A stretch of 19,578 bases of DNA from Saccoglossus kowalevskii (GCF_000003605.2 NW_003120927.1:386030-405607); one strand, 5' to 3'; counted from the stretch's first letter, positions 8,769 through 17,903 are shown. The notes: a model not told the origin generated them from the letters alone. Program-made: numbers and translations.

Positions 8769-8949
8769 GTGGTATTGAATTATTCATGAGCAAATGGCTC
8801 TATGACTTTTTATATAATTTACACTGACAATGCGAACGAATGCTGTAATTTTTATCGTTTTATGGTGATATAATTAATACACACTCACTCGAAAGTCACA
8901 TGACAAAAAGTGGAGTAAGATGCCATTGCCATTGCATTCACTCCAGCTC

Positions 8950-9372
8950 TTTTGTATGTATTGTGTGGGATATCTTGATGAATTTGGACTGAGATAATAT
9001 GTGTTTGCTACTGGTGGTTTATGTTTTCTTATTCATGCTTAAGGCATTTATATTTGTGTTACGGGGCGTGTGAAATAACAAGGTGTACAGAGACTGCGAT
9101 GTCTTTAAATCGGCGTTTTATATTATTTGTTAATTCATGCTCAAGGCCTTAGTGATTTGGCTACGAGATAACTGAATGAATAGAGACTGAGACGTGTTTC
9201 CTATTGATGTTTGATACATATACATTCTAAAGACCATTGTATTTTTGTTATGTATAGTGTAGAAATATTGATGCACGGCGAATTATGATGTGTTTGCCAC
9301 TGGTGTTATATTTGTGTAATGTATAATCTGAAATTTTGATGACATATGGTTAAATGTGTGTATCTTACATTG
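8950..9372. repeat. degenerate tandem repeat of about 97 bp, block 2
   Basis: The phrases ATGTGTTTGCTACTGGTG (8999), ATGTCTTTAAATCGGCGT (9099), ACGTGTTTCCTATTGATG (9192) and ATGTGTTTGCCACTGGTG (9288) are spaced about 93-100 bp apart. Each is preceded by a GAGACTG-like or GGACTGAGA-like phrase or an AT-rich equivalent. TTCATGCT(C/T)AAGGC appears in two of the units and again in block 1. About four units are present, the last truncated. Confidence 0.6.
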
Positions 9373-9653
9373 ACCCCTTTATCCTGGGATGTAAATTAAT
9401 ATGACGTATGTATATTATACAAAAGCATTTCGCCGCTTGGTGGCGCTATTTATGGTGAACGCATTTTAATTTAAGAGTAATCTAAATCCTTAAATGGATA
9501 TTATATAAATATAATCTCACAGTAAATTGACTCTACCATTACAATCGCAATCAAAATACTACAGTAGTAGATATTGAAAGTGTAGAAAATAAATATAAAC
9601 AACGGCGTCCCATGGTGATTGCCAATAATCTACCTTTTAAAAAATACATTCCA

Positions 9654-9839
9654 TGTCACGCCATTATAATAATAATAATACCTTCATTTCCTACTGTGGT
9701 CATTGGCCTTATGTACAGATACAAATAAATACTTAATAAATTAGATTGGAATGGTCGCAGAAACAAGTAAAGAAAAACAAATATAAAATCATAATACATA
9801 ACATTTGCATAACTAATAACTAAGTGTCACGCCATTATA
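9654..9839 (-). mobile_element. short retroposon-like insertion with 15-bp target duplication
   Basis: TGTCACGCCATTATA occurs exactly at 9654-9668 and 9825-9839, with mismatches immediately on both sides, bounding 156 bp. On the minus strand the insert ends in GGTATTATTATTATTAT directly against the left copy. It is preceded by GTACATAAGGCCAATGACC, in the style of the 3' ends of non-LTR retrotransposons with simple-repeat tails. No RNA polymerase III boxes were seen, so a 5'-truncated LINE end is more likely than a SINE. A local duplication without transposition is the alternative. Confidence 0.5.
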
Positions 9840-9915
9840 TAGAACAATACTTATATGCGAATTTACAGGCAGGTTGGTCGTCGCCGCGCATGCGCCACGC
9901 GCATTCGAATATCAT
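9835..9915 (-). CDS. short ORF, possible first coding exon
   Basis: GCCATGA at 9915, with G at -3, opens 26 codons (MIFECAWRMRGDDQPACK at the start). CT|GTAAAT, within Cys-Lys (residues 17-18), could act as a donor, making a 17-residue first exon. The stop at 9835 falls inside the right-hand copy of the 15-bp duplication. It lies about 60 bases downstream of the start site predicted from the TATA element at 10007; a ten-codon upstream ORF comes first. CpG density here is much higher than in the flanks. Not recognised, and no partner exon was identified. Confidence 0.2.
   Translation of the reverse strand: MIFECAWRMRGDDQPACKFAYKYCSI
9886..9895. promoter_or_regulatory. NRF1-type palindrome GCGCATGCGC
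   Basis: A perfect core of the NRF1/alpha-PAL motif in a small CpG-rich island (about 9876-9910). NRF1 sites mark many metazoan housekeeping promoters. Here it also overlaps the candidate exon at 9835-9915. Confidence 0.4.
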
Positions 9916-9997
9916 GGCAACAAGCAATTATTTACTCGCGTCTTATACGTTGGGGAGAGTTCATACTGAACCTTGAGGTGGTGAGACGACCACCGCC

Positions 9998-10007
9998 CTT
10001 TTATATA
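9998..10007 (-). promoter_or_regulatory. TATA box TATATAAAAG (minus strand)
   Basis: A good TATA match, with CTCAAG about 33 bases downstream as a possible initiator (A at 9974). Together with the NRF1-type site about 100 bases downstream, it makes a plausible minus-strand core promoter. Confidence 0.35.
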
Positions 10008-10019
10008 TTTCAAAATTAA

Positions 10020-10900
10020 TCGTTTGTGAAGCAGTGGGTGACGACTTAACGCCTTATAACATGAACACATGACGACTGTGAATTGATAAATCAATATTTA
10101 AAGTTTTGAAAATCAATAGCATTGTTTTCTTTGGCAATTTGCCAAGGGAATTACATTGGTAATTCAATATTCTGTATTAGTGTAACACCACAACGTCCAC
10201 TCTGACCATTGCATATTGTCTTATTGGAAGAATCAACAATTATATATTACGATAATGTCTCCTGAATTTATTCTAAAGCTGAAATATATTGCTTATGTAA
10301 TTTATTATCCTGCTGGAGCTATGGAGATCATTTAACTAATTTGTAATTTTTGTAATCAAATATAACGGTTGATAAACTTGAATGTGATTGATCGTCGTGG
10401 ATAGTACGCCGAATTTTATAATGAATATATTCTGGCACAAACAGTTTAGTTAGTTTATGCGTGGAAAGTGGGTTCGAGAAAGTTTCGAGTTACAGATATA
10501 GATTAGATTCAGGTTTGTTCATTTCTGGCATTTGGTATAGACGATTACGTCATCCCAGTTATAAATACAAACTGACATTCTTGAAAGTGCCTCTTCAAAA
10601 TTATTTTAAGTGTGGACGCTCTAATTAAACGTTCGATTTTGTCTCCTCAAAAGAACCATGGTATAATTGTTCGAAATGTCAGGGTACACGTATTATAATT
10701 GGTATAACAGGTTATGCCTATTATTGTGTAACAACAAGGCAATGACATAGTCTTTGCCATCACTTGTGCACGTCTCCGTTCTTGTTCTATTTTCGAGCAA
10801 TAATGGACAGTGTTGTGCATCGATTGTTATTTCCTAATTGTATTGTATTGTGTTTCAGTAACATTTTGTATAAAACATCAAAACTAAGGAAAATCGAGAA
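10020..10900. other. AT-rich stretch with no supported gene
   Basis: Only short unsupported frames are seen. No repeats of note and no clear splice or promoter clusters. Confidence 0.5.
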
Positions 10901-11126
10901 ATGTGGGGGATGAGTATGAATGCGACAACTGAGAGAAATGAATGTTGCAATGTGCGCCCTCCAGCGGTGACAGATCAGGGACATGATCGTCGTTAGAGGG
11001 CGTTAGGCTAAGAAACTCACTTTCCATTTCAGACACACGTTGCCAGAAGAATGTTGAGTGTACAGTAATGTCAGCAGGATTGATTCCGGTGACTGTATAA
11101 TACTATCACTGTAGGTCCCTGGTATA

Positions 11127-11711
11127 ATGAAAGTTGAAAATGTTCAACTTCCAACTTTCTTTCAATTCGATGATTTGGAGAGATTTTGTTGCGAGCACGA
11201 ATTGTTATCCGCGGGGACGGAGCTACGTCACAGACGTTCCACGTTGCTACGACGCGCACCACTGTACCATGCATTTCTATGGGCTCTGTGCGCGCTGCTG
11301 TGGAACACTGGTCTAGCCGGTGAAATTTCGAGAAAACAACACAAACTCAACTTTGAAGTAATCCCGAACAATCAAATTTATATATGTTACACACGTAGGG
11401 CTAATCTTGTTGCACTGTTCAGAGGAGTCTCAACAATTACCCCAAAGTACCGTTTTCAGCGAGTTTTGGGCCTTTGTTTTCACCGCCGCGGGTTGCCAGG
11501 CGGTGAAAATGCCCGGATGTCCGCCCCCGAGGATAGCAGCATTTTCCTGCTTATATGTAAATTTTGGACATATTTAAAACAAGATAGATGGATTTACCCT
11601 CGTCTTGTTTTTCTTAAATTGCGCCCAGGTAGATCATTTAGTGGAGCGGTCGTCATTTGTTGGTTGTATTCAAGATATTTATTTCGTCAAGCAGTTAAAG
11701 TGATGTTGTAG
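11127..11711 (+). CDS. longest open frame in the window, 194 codons, unrecognised
   Basis: The ATG at 11127 opens 194 codons to TAG. The region 11190-11560 is richer in CpG than its surroundings, which by itself reduces stop codons. Composition is arginine- and leucine-rich, with scattered hydrophobic runs (FLWALCALLW at residues 49-58) and no domain I recognise. Two other frames are also open through its first 60 codons. A perfect 11-bp hairpin (11477-11509) and a 9-bp inverted repeat (11576-11584 with 11603-11611) lie inside it. A dispersed element or an old promoter island explains these features at least as well as a gene. No splice or poly(A) signals are clearly associated. Confidence 0.22.
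   Translation: MKVENVQLPTFFQFDDLERFCCEHELLSAGTELRHRRSTLLRRAPLYHAFLWALCALLWNTGLAGEISRKQHKLNFEVIPNNQIYICYTRRANLVALFRGVSTITPKYRFQRVLGLCFHRRGLPGGENARMSAPEDSSIFLLICKFWTYLKQDRWIYPRLVFLKLRPGRSFSGAVVICWLYSRYLFRQAVKVML
11477..11509. repeat. perfect 11-bp hairpin
   Basis: TTTTCACCGCC (11477-11487) and GGCGGTGAAAA (11499-11509) flank an 11-base GC-rich loop. Confidence 0.7.
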
Positions 11712-12161
11712 TTATGTATTACTGTAGTTTTTGTGAAATAATATACGAAATATAATAAATGCGACAGTTATGATATTTGCAACATGTTCACACTGAGCAA
11801 TTCCGCAGATTTGGTTTCGATCGGCCAATTAGGGAGGGTTTCATCAAGTCATCACTCGCAGGATCTAGCGATCGGAGATTAATTACACAATTGATTACAA
11901 AATCAATGCTCGGTGTGAAGCCTTTTCCATTTAGTTTAGATCATGATTGTATATTACTAGGACGACTATTTTATGATACTACTGCGCCCGAACACCGAAC
12001 ATTGCGTACTTCCTCGACGTCGTTTACTACGCCCTCTTACGGCTGCTCTTAACTGTGCAGTTGGTATTTGTTCACGGAAAGATTATACTCTGGCTTGCGA
12101 GAACTTGTCAAGGTAGTTGAGTTTATTGCAACACATCAGCTGACTGATCATTACTCAAAAC

Positions 12162-12191
12162 TATATAAAGGGAGCAGTGTCAGTCCCATCA
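12162..12191 (+). promoter_or_regulatory. TATA core promoter with initiator
   Basis: TATATAAAG at 12162-12170 is followed at the canonical distance by TCAGCA (A at 12191), with a second TCAGTC initiator match at 12180. Just upstream lie CATCAGCTGACTGATCA (12133-12149), containing an E-box CAGCTG, and GC-richer sequence. The first ATG downstream (12208) gives only three codons. The second (12216) gives 18, with a weak donor GTATTT after 11 codons. The strand and layout are convincing, but the gene served is not identified. Confidence 0.42.
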
Positions 12192-12610
12192 GCAACTGGC
12201 AAACCAAATGAGAAAATGAATGTGAATACTAAATACAAACAGAAAACAGTATTTATCTTTTTTATAATATAATGTTTTGCGTATTTTTTCTCAAATAATA
12301 CAAAACAAAAACAATTGAACGTGGCTTTCACAGGATCGGCTACGAGTGGATAAGAAGCTAGATCTACAATTTTCTTGCTTTGAAACAGGCAACCATTGAG
12401 AATATCACAGCCTCCTGTTCATATGTATTAATACATGACATATGAAATGCATGCATATACGCCTTTTTTTATCAAGTTTGTATATCAGTACTACACTGAA
12501 CTAATGCCTTGGTCTGCCAGCCAATTCAATGTGCGAGACTCTAGTGTTTATATAACTTATATTGCAAATCATAGTGCATCGTGGGATATTGTGAGAGCAA
12601 AGACACTTAA

Positions 12611-12852
12611 CTAATTTTTCAATTTCTTTAATGGTTGTAAAGAATTTTCTAAATCAGCCTGTTTCTGCTTATCAAATTCTCTCATCCACACAAATTCTGT
12701 GAAAGGATGGTTGTTTTAGATGGACTATGTACTGTTCTAAAAAGATGTTCATTTTTTCGATGTTCAATTTTTGATGTGATATTTTGCCCTGACTTTCGAC
12801 TGGTGAAGCAGAATGATTTTTCATCTCCTCAACTGCCGGTTTGTTAAAATAA
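12611..12852 (-). pseudogene. terminal exon of a small gene, broken by a one-base frameshift
   Basis: The acceptor CTCTACTCTGGCCGCTCTCAG, with a TAATAAC branch-like site upstream, ends at 12853. Frame 1 runs 47 codons from 12851 (YFNKPAVEEMKNHSASP at the start) to GTCCATCTAAAACAA at 12711. One extra base (12710) shifts the frame. Frame 2 then continues 32 coding-like residues (HPFTEFVWMREFDKQKQ at the start) to TAG at 12611. Without the shift, frame 1 would end after 14 more codons of poorer quality. The exon starts in the phase required by the TISU first exon (13553-13569); the intended product would be about 85 residues, charged and helix-prone. No canonical AATAAA follows within about 350 bases. 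The shift may be a real lesion, a polymorphism or a sequencing error. The family is not recognised. Confidence 0.36.
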
Positions 12853-13302
12853 CTGAGAGCGGCCAGAGTAGAGTAATAGTAATAGTTATTACGTCAGATA
12901 GGTGGAGGTTCGTCGAACTCTCTAAGGCATGATATGCAGTACATCTTTATGTTATCGAAAATCACTCTCAAACATAACCTGTCATGTTAAATGAAAGACT
13001 CTTTGCTTTCTCCGTTTTTTTTTTTTTTCATTTTTTAATACGTACATCTCTCATCCGATGAAAAATCTAATTAATTTTTTTATAAACGTGGCCACGTATA
13101 CTGATTAGAAGAGGTTTACGCACTTGGTATGGATAGGTTGACGTCAAATGACTGCATTCACCTGACCTGTTTCATCTGACCTACTTTAATGTAGAGTAGC
13201 TACTGCAAAACTTGCTCTTATTTAAAATATGCATATTGCTTGCATAATTTAATTTCTATATTAGGAGAACTGATTGTCATTAGGTCCATGGTATTGTTTT
13301 AG

Positions 13303-13449
13303 TATCGACCTGAAGGTTTGCAAAACAATCACTCCTACATGAAAGCAGTCGGGGTTAGTTATTTTTCACTGGTCCATCGAGCAAATAGTGATTGTACTGA
13401 GGATGCAAGAACCATATATGTAGAACACGGTCTAGGAGAGCTCATCTAG
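13303..13449 (+). CDS. candidate terminal exon, 48 residues
   Basis: GTATTGTTTTAG (13291-13302) is an acceptable acceptor. The following frame is open for 48 residues with balanced codons (YRPEGLQNNHSYMKAVG at the start, EHGLGELI at the end) to TAG. Two overlapping AATAAA signals lie 80-90 bases later (13530-13540). The promoter at 12162 could serve it. Against it: it lies antisense within the inferred intron of the - strand gene starting at 13569, and its poly(A) site nearly touches that start. Not recognised. Confidence 0.23.
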   Translation, partial: YRPEGLQNNHSYMKAVGVSYFSLVHRANSDCTEDARTIYVEHGLGELI

Positions 13450-13529
13450 ATCGTTGTTGAGTTGGCCATCCAACAAATGCCGTGCATATTTCTTTGGTTG
13501 AAACCACAGTCAGTTGGCGCACACGTGAT

Positions 13530-13540
13530 AATAAAATAAA
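13530..13540 (+). terminator. double poly(A) signal AATAAAATAAA
   Basis: Two overlapping AATAAA hexamers on the plus strand. They would end the exon at 13303-13449. Confidence 0.3.
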
Positions 13541-13552
13541 TACGATATTTAC

Positions 13553-13569
13553 TATATGGGTGCCGCCAT
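13553..13569 (-). CDS. first coding exon (17 nt) at a TISU start
   Basis: The ATG of the TISU element begins Met-Ala-Ala-Pro-Ile plus two bases, then A|GTAAAT, a good donor at 13552. Joined across a 700-base intron to 12852, the split codon reads Tyr and the frame continues into the terminal exon. Without splicing, the next codon is a stop, so splicing is required for the model. Confidence 0.33.
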
Positions 13570-13573
13570 CTTG
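13562..13573 (-). promoter_or_regulatory. TISU / YY1 element CAAGATGGCGGC
   Basis: A perfect match to the TISU consensus SAASATGGCGGC (S = C or G), which combines a YY1 promoter site with a start codon used on mRNAs with very short leaders. In vertebrates it is enriched in housekeeping and mitochondrial genes. It supports transcription to the left from about 13580. Confidence 0.5.
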
Positions 13574-13599
13574 AATGCAGCATAAACTAAATAAGAGAC

Positions 13600-14500
13600 A
13601 AGTTGTGAAACGCGTTTTTCAGGTTCCTACAAATCTGGACAAAAATACCAATCTTTCACAAAAATACGATCCGTTGGGGTTATATTAAGCATGTAGGTTT
13701 CCGAACTAACAATTAAATCTATTCTGAATTCTCTGTAGGAAAAGGACATAACCTAAAATTTCACACAACTATTAATGGAAGCTAGGAGAGACAGCTCATT
13801 GAGAACAGGACCAATATATACACCTGACTGAAAAGCCAGTGAGTTAGACAGTGCCCTGAACTGATGCTATGCAGGTCACGAAGGTCCGGTAGCTTTTAAT
13901 TTGAGCATTTTGGAAATATTATGTTAATATAATTTCGCCGATCGATTAATCATTAATTGTCATAGGGAATGCAGTTATCTTCAGTTTACTCATGGCATAA
14001 CAGACACACATCTGTTAACTATTACTCCTGATTTCTTCGGTTCTATAGTAGTGTACTGGGCAAAGCAATAATTTCTCATGGTCCTCCTTTCCCACAAATT
14101 TCGTGAGGGAAAAAACAGAATAGTTAAATCCTGCTTTTTTATTTTTCATCAACACTAGATATTGAGTGCAACAATCGGAAAATGAGAGGTAGCTATTTTA
14201 TGGGAGAAACTGATTAAAGTCAAGTGTTACGTGCAACTGTCACCATGTATATTCATAAGGTGGTATCCTAGAGTATCTAACATGTTTTTGAAAACAGCCA
14301 GACACCCTATGGTCTTGAATCACTATTGCTGGGTAGTATTGCCAGTAGGAGGGGTGGAAATCACAATCCTGGGTCACTGCTGTCATTATGATGTTCGATT
14401 AATTTCTCTAGTACAAGCGAATTAGTAGGAATTGTGAAAACACATTCAAGTGATATTTGGCAAGTTGAAGGCAGGGCGAACATAACCATCAGTGGCACTC
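13600..14500. other. stretch without a supported gene
   Basis: A consensus donor GTGAGT sits on the plus strand at about 13840 but has no convincing coding exon before it. A 64-codon plus frame (14231-14425, GTG start) has no other support. Confidence 0.4.
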
Positions 14501-14653
14501 CCCACTGAGTAAACTACTAGTCACTGTTAAAGACCAGGCTTGATTCTGCCGCTACAAGCAACACTTTCCCTACCAACTGGCTTAGTGCTTGAAATCTCGT
14601 ACCAAGCCATCCCAAGCTCATGACATAACAGCGGACTAAATATTTTTTTTCAG

Positions 14654-14938
14654 AAATTTGCGAAGGAAGCAGACGAGCACTCTGTTGAGGCTCAACAATT
14701 CCAGTGTTTCGACATGAAGTTTGCTTCATGGGGGTGCAACTTCCGACTTTTAAGTCTGCTGTCACCATGGTTACATGGAAGTGATGAATCAATATGCAAT
14801 CTTCGCTGTAGATTTACCACCACAAGAGGGTGCTATATGCGACCAACTCCAATGCCAATCTTTACAAAAAAACACAATACTTCACAGGGCATCCCACAAT
14901 TGTTAGTGCTTTTGAGCTTATTTGGTGAACGATTTTGA
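14654..14938 (+). CDS. candidate terminal exon, 94 residues
   Basis: ATATTTTTTTTCAG (14640-14653) is a textbook acceptor. The frame then reads KFAKEADEHSVEAQQFQCFD, strongly coding-like, and continues through an internal ATG at 14714 to TGA at 14938. The second half (TTRGCYMRPTPMP and a leucine-rich end) is less convincing. AATAAA lies 28 bases past the stop. A frame on the opposite strand (14517-14792) overlaps and also reads moderately well, so strand assignment is not secure. If right, this gene converges on the minus-strand gene ending near 15090. Not recognised. Confidence 0.27.
   Translation, partial: KFAKEADEHSVEAQQFQCFDMKFASWGCNFRLLSLLSPWLHGSDESICNLRCRFTTTRGCYMRPTPMPIFTKKHNTSQGIPQLLVLLSLFGERF
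14713..14730. repeat. 7-bp hairpin
   Basis: CATGAAG and CTTCATG flank a 4-base loop, overlapping the internal ATG of the exon at 14654-14938. Confidence 0.6.
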
Positions 14939-14965
14939 TCTGACACAATGCTTTGATGACACAGA

Positions 14966-14971
14966 AATAAA
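14966..14971 (+). terminator. poly(A) signal AATAAA (plus strand)
   Basis: AATAAA 28 bases after the TGA at 14938, followed by a TGTGG-rich stretch. About 130 bp separate it from the opposing minus-strand signal. Confidence 0.35.
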
Positions 14972-15102
14972 GTCCACACAATTGTGGAGAAATTTGATCA
15001 ATGATCTTTCAAAATTTTACTGCAAAATGTGATGCAAAGTTCATGAACAGTTTCTGTTTTCATTAAAAAAAATGACTAACAATTTGAATGTTGAAATTGT
15101 TT

Positions 15103-15108
15103 TTTATT
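15103..15108 (-). terminator. poly(A) signal AATAAA (minus strand)
   Basis: On the minus strand ACAAAATAAAAAACAATTTC is followed by a T-rich stretch about 30 bases on. This is the most distal signal before the convergent gene. Confidence 0.4.
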
Positions 15109-16109
15109 TTGTAAACTATAACACACAAACGTACATGTATGCCATCGGTGATCTCCATGTATCCACAGCATCATGCAGAACAGTTTATACATAAACACTA
15201 AAAAAGACATTATACTGCAGTTTTCAATTTACAAAACAAAAAATCCATGACTAGGGCATTAAATAATCATAAAACTGTTTACAGTAATTTGTATTGTGGG
15301 GAGATTTTTGTTTTATGCAAATGTCAAGGTCCCAAAATCATCCATAAATATATTACTATGCAATGTATATGGCTACATATATTAAGTTGTGAAAGCCGAA
15401 AGTGTTTGTGCAGAGAGCAATTGTTCGCTTTTGCACATTATTCGATTTGTGGTTCAAAAGTTGCAACTCAAACCATTGGGCTAGCTGGTTTGTGTAGAAA
15501 CTCAAAATTTGAACGAGTGTCTGCCCTCCCCCCCAAAATCAGATGCAACTTCCATGGATATTAGCCAGAATCCCATACAGTTGATCCAAAGTTTGGGAGG
15601 AGAGATGCATCACTATTGAGAAAACAATAGTTCACACAATGACAGCCGACAGTTTCTTTGGAGAGGTCTATCTTTCTGCCTATTGGGGAAGTGGGGGAAC
15701 CCAATCACAATAAGACTCCCAAGCAACCATCACAGTACAACTACTAAGAGTGCAGTTCATGCTGAATGAACAGTACAAGGTGCAAGGCATTGATTTCATA
15801 TGCACCCCTTCCTATTCCCTTAGATATTTCAAACTTCTGAAATGCGCGACCAAAATAGCATGTTTGAAGGGAACAGATCTGGCTGAATATAGCAGGCACA
15901 AACTATACAAGTTAGTGAATCAGAAAAATATACATATACTAATGTGCCAATACACATGTGGCATTAAAATTTGCATATTCTGTTTAAACTCAAAATTATG
16001 GAACCAGCCTTGACATGCTCTTCTCTTGAATACAAACAGACTGTAACCTCCCTGTTAGCAAGAGCAACATAATTACACACACCTGTTAATATACATTTAG
16101 GAACAGTGT

Positions 16110-16610
16110 TTTACATCTTTAGATCAACAGCTTCACATCTGAAGATTTACAGTTTTTAGCTTTACATTCTGAGCTTCAGCTTCACATCTTCAGCTTTACA
16201 TTCACAGCTTCAGCTTTGCATCTGATGATTCTGAGCTTCAGCTTTACATTCACAGCTTCAGCTTTGCATCTGAAGATTCTGAGCTTCAGCTTTACATTCA
16301 CAGCTTCAGCTTTGCATCTGAAGATTCTGAGCTTCAGCTTTACATTCACAGCTTCAGCTTTGCATCTGAAGACTCAGAGCTTCAGCTTCACATTCAGAGC
16401 TTCAGTTTCACATTCAGAGCTTCAGCTTTGAATCTGAAGATTTACAGCTTCACATTCAGAGCTTCGGCTTCACATTCAGGGCTTCAGCTTCACATTCAGA
16501 GCTTCAAATCTGAAGATTTACAGCTTTACATTCAGAGCTTCACCTTTGCATCTGAAGATTCAGAGCTTCAGCTTAGCATCCAAAGATTTACAACTTCAGC
16601 TTTGTAAATT
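16110..16610. repeat. minisatellite, 48-bp higher-order unit of AGCTTCAG motifs
   Basis: Three nearly identical 48-bp units run 16206-16253, 16254-16301 and 16302-16349, each built from a 28-base and a 20-base half starting AGCTTCAGCTTT. They are flanked on both sides by shuffled, diverged sub-units. Each unit carries CTTCAG and CTGAAG, which can pair around an 8-base loop. Because 48 is divisible by three, a 71-codon frame (16216-16431) with a 16-residue repeat is open on the plus strand, and one minus frame lacks stops within the pure units. Neither looks like a real protein. Confidence 0.92.
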
Positions 16611-17238
16611 CCGATATACCACTTAAGCTTTAAACATTTTACAAAAGAAACAGGGAGAACACCAAACTGTTAATAAGTTACAGTGACAATGGTATCCATG
16701 GCGTTGTGCAAGACAATGACTGTCAAGGAAAAGGGGTTTGGGGTGCTGCAATGGGAAATGTCAGTGGTACAGAGGTGAATGACTGAATATGAATTGAAAG
16801 AGGAATACTTAATGTAATGATTAGAAGTGGTAATACTAGGAAAGCAGCTTTAGTGAATAACTGAATTGCATGTAGTTTGTTGCTTGTAATATGAGGAACA
16901 CAAAGTGAGAAAGGACACTGTGGCTTTGATTAGTGAATATGGGAATTTACTTGTAGAAGAGAGATCTGGCTGGATGGTTTTAGGGATACAATGGGAGATG
17001 AATGAGTGAGAAGGGGTCTGAGGGGACAATGATTACAGTGAAATCTACATGAGCCAGCATGTGAATTTTGTTGAAATGCTACACAGATTATTGCTCCTTT
17101 TAAGTATTTTACAACATGTCATTTAAGAGGTCAAAGTAACGCAAATTACACATATATAAGCGCATGAACACACAAACATGTACAGCATTGAGAGTATGTC
17201 AATACCATAATGTATGTATATAATCAGGGGTAGGCATG

Positions 17239-17246
17239 TATTTACA
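17239..17246 (-). promoter_or_regulatory. Pumilio-type site UGUAAAUA in the 3' UTR
   Basis: The minus strand reads TGTAAATA, matching the PUF-protein element UGUANAUA. Confidence 0.3.
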
Positions 17247-17531
17247 CGTCTTGTAATGTACGGTAGTGGAAGACTTGTAGAGCTAAACTGGGAAGTACAT
17301 ACACTCTAAACTCAACTAAACACCTGAGGAACCAAGTGTAAATGTAAGCGGCACAGAACATGATTCAAAATAAACACGATTCTGGTATTATTTTAAGATC
17401 AGCATAGGTAAATGGATGTATCTTAAAATGCTTTTCCCTAGGTTTGTTTGTTTGCATATAAATTACTCTGAAATACAAGTAGTTCTAGTCTCGGTACAAT
17501 TTAAAGGTAGTTGTTGTAAGATCTTATAGAT

Positions 17532-17539
17532 TATTTACA
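17532..17539 (-). promoter_or_regulatory. Pumilio-type site UGUAAAUA in the 3' UTR
   Basis: A second minus-strand TGTAAATA, 293 bases upstream in the transcript of the site at 17239. Confidence 0.3.
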
Positions 17540-17903
17540 CGTTACCGTAACAACCACGACTAGAAGAAAAATACAATTTAGACCAATCTCGAAACAAACA
17601 GCTTGCCACAAACAATCAATTGAGGCTTTCTTACAGTGACACATTCTTATACACAGTAACTACATGTAGCTCAGTTAAATATACACACAAATATTTTTAA
17701 ATACATTATTTTTAAAATCTAGAACTCAATTACTGATTCTGAGTTACAAGCATTTTCTTTTCTTTTAAATTTTTAAATAACAACGCTAGCGATGTAAATT
17801 TCAGGACACAATTTGCACAATTTTTGTTTTTCTGATCTACTTAGCATCAACACAATTTCAATTTTTATTGATATATCATATATGTAACAATATCAACAAC
17901 TGT

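Noticed and set aside
10954-10967. CTCF-like motif (minus strand CCGCTGGAGGGCGC)
   Set aside because: Two mismatches to the core consensus; similar GCGCCCTC strings occur elsewhere in the window and may simply be repeat-derived.
11033-11100. Good plus-strand acceptor (CTCACTTTCCATTTCAG) followed by a 21-residue frame with two cysteines
   Set aside because: Too short, with no poly(A) signal and no partner exon. Such pairs arise by chance in a window of this size.
15247-15564. 105-codon plus-strand frame
   Set aside because: It lies in the inferred minus-strand 3' UTR, has no splice or promoter support, and its length is within chance.
16216-16431. 71-codon frame with a 16-residue repeat
   Set aside because: It follows from the 48-bp minisatellite length being divisible by three; composition and termini do not suggest a protein.
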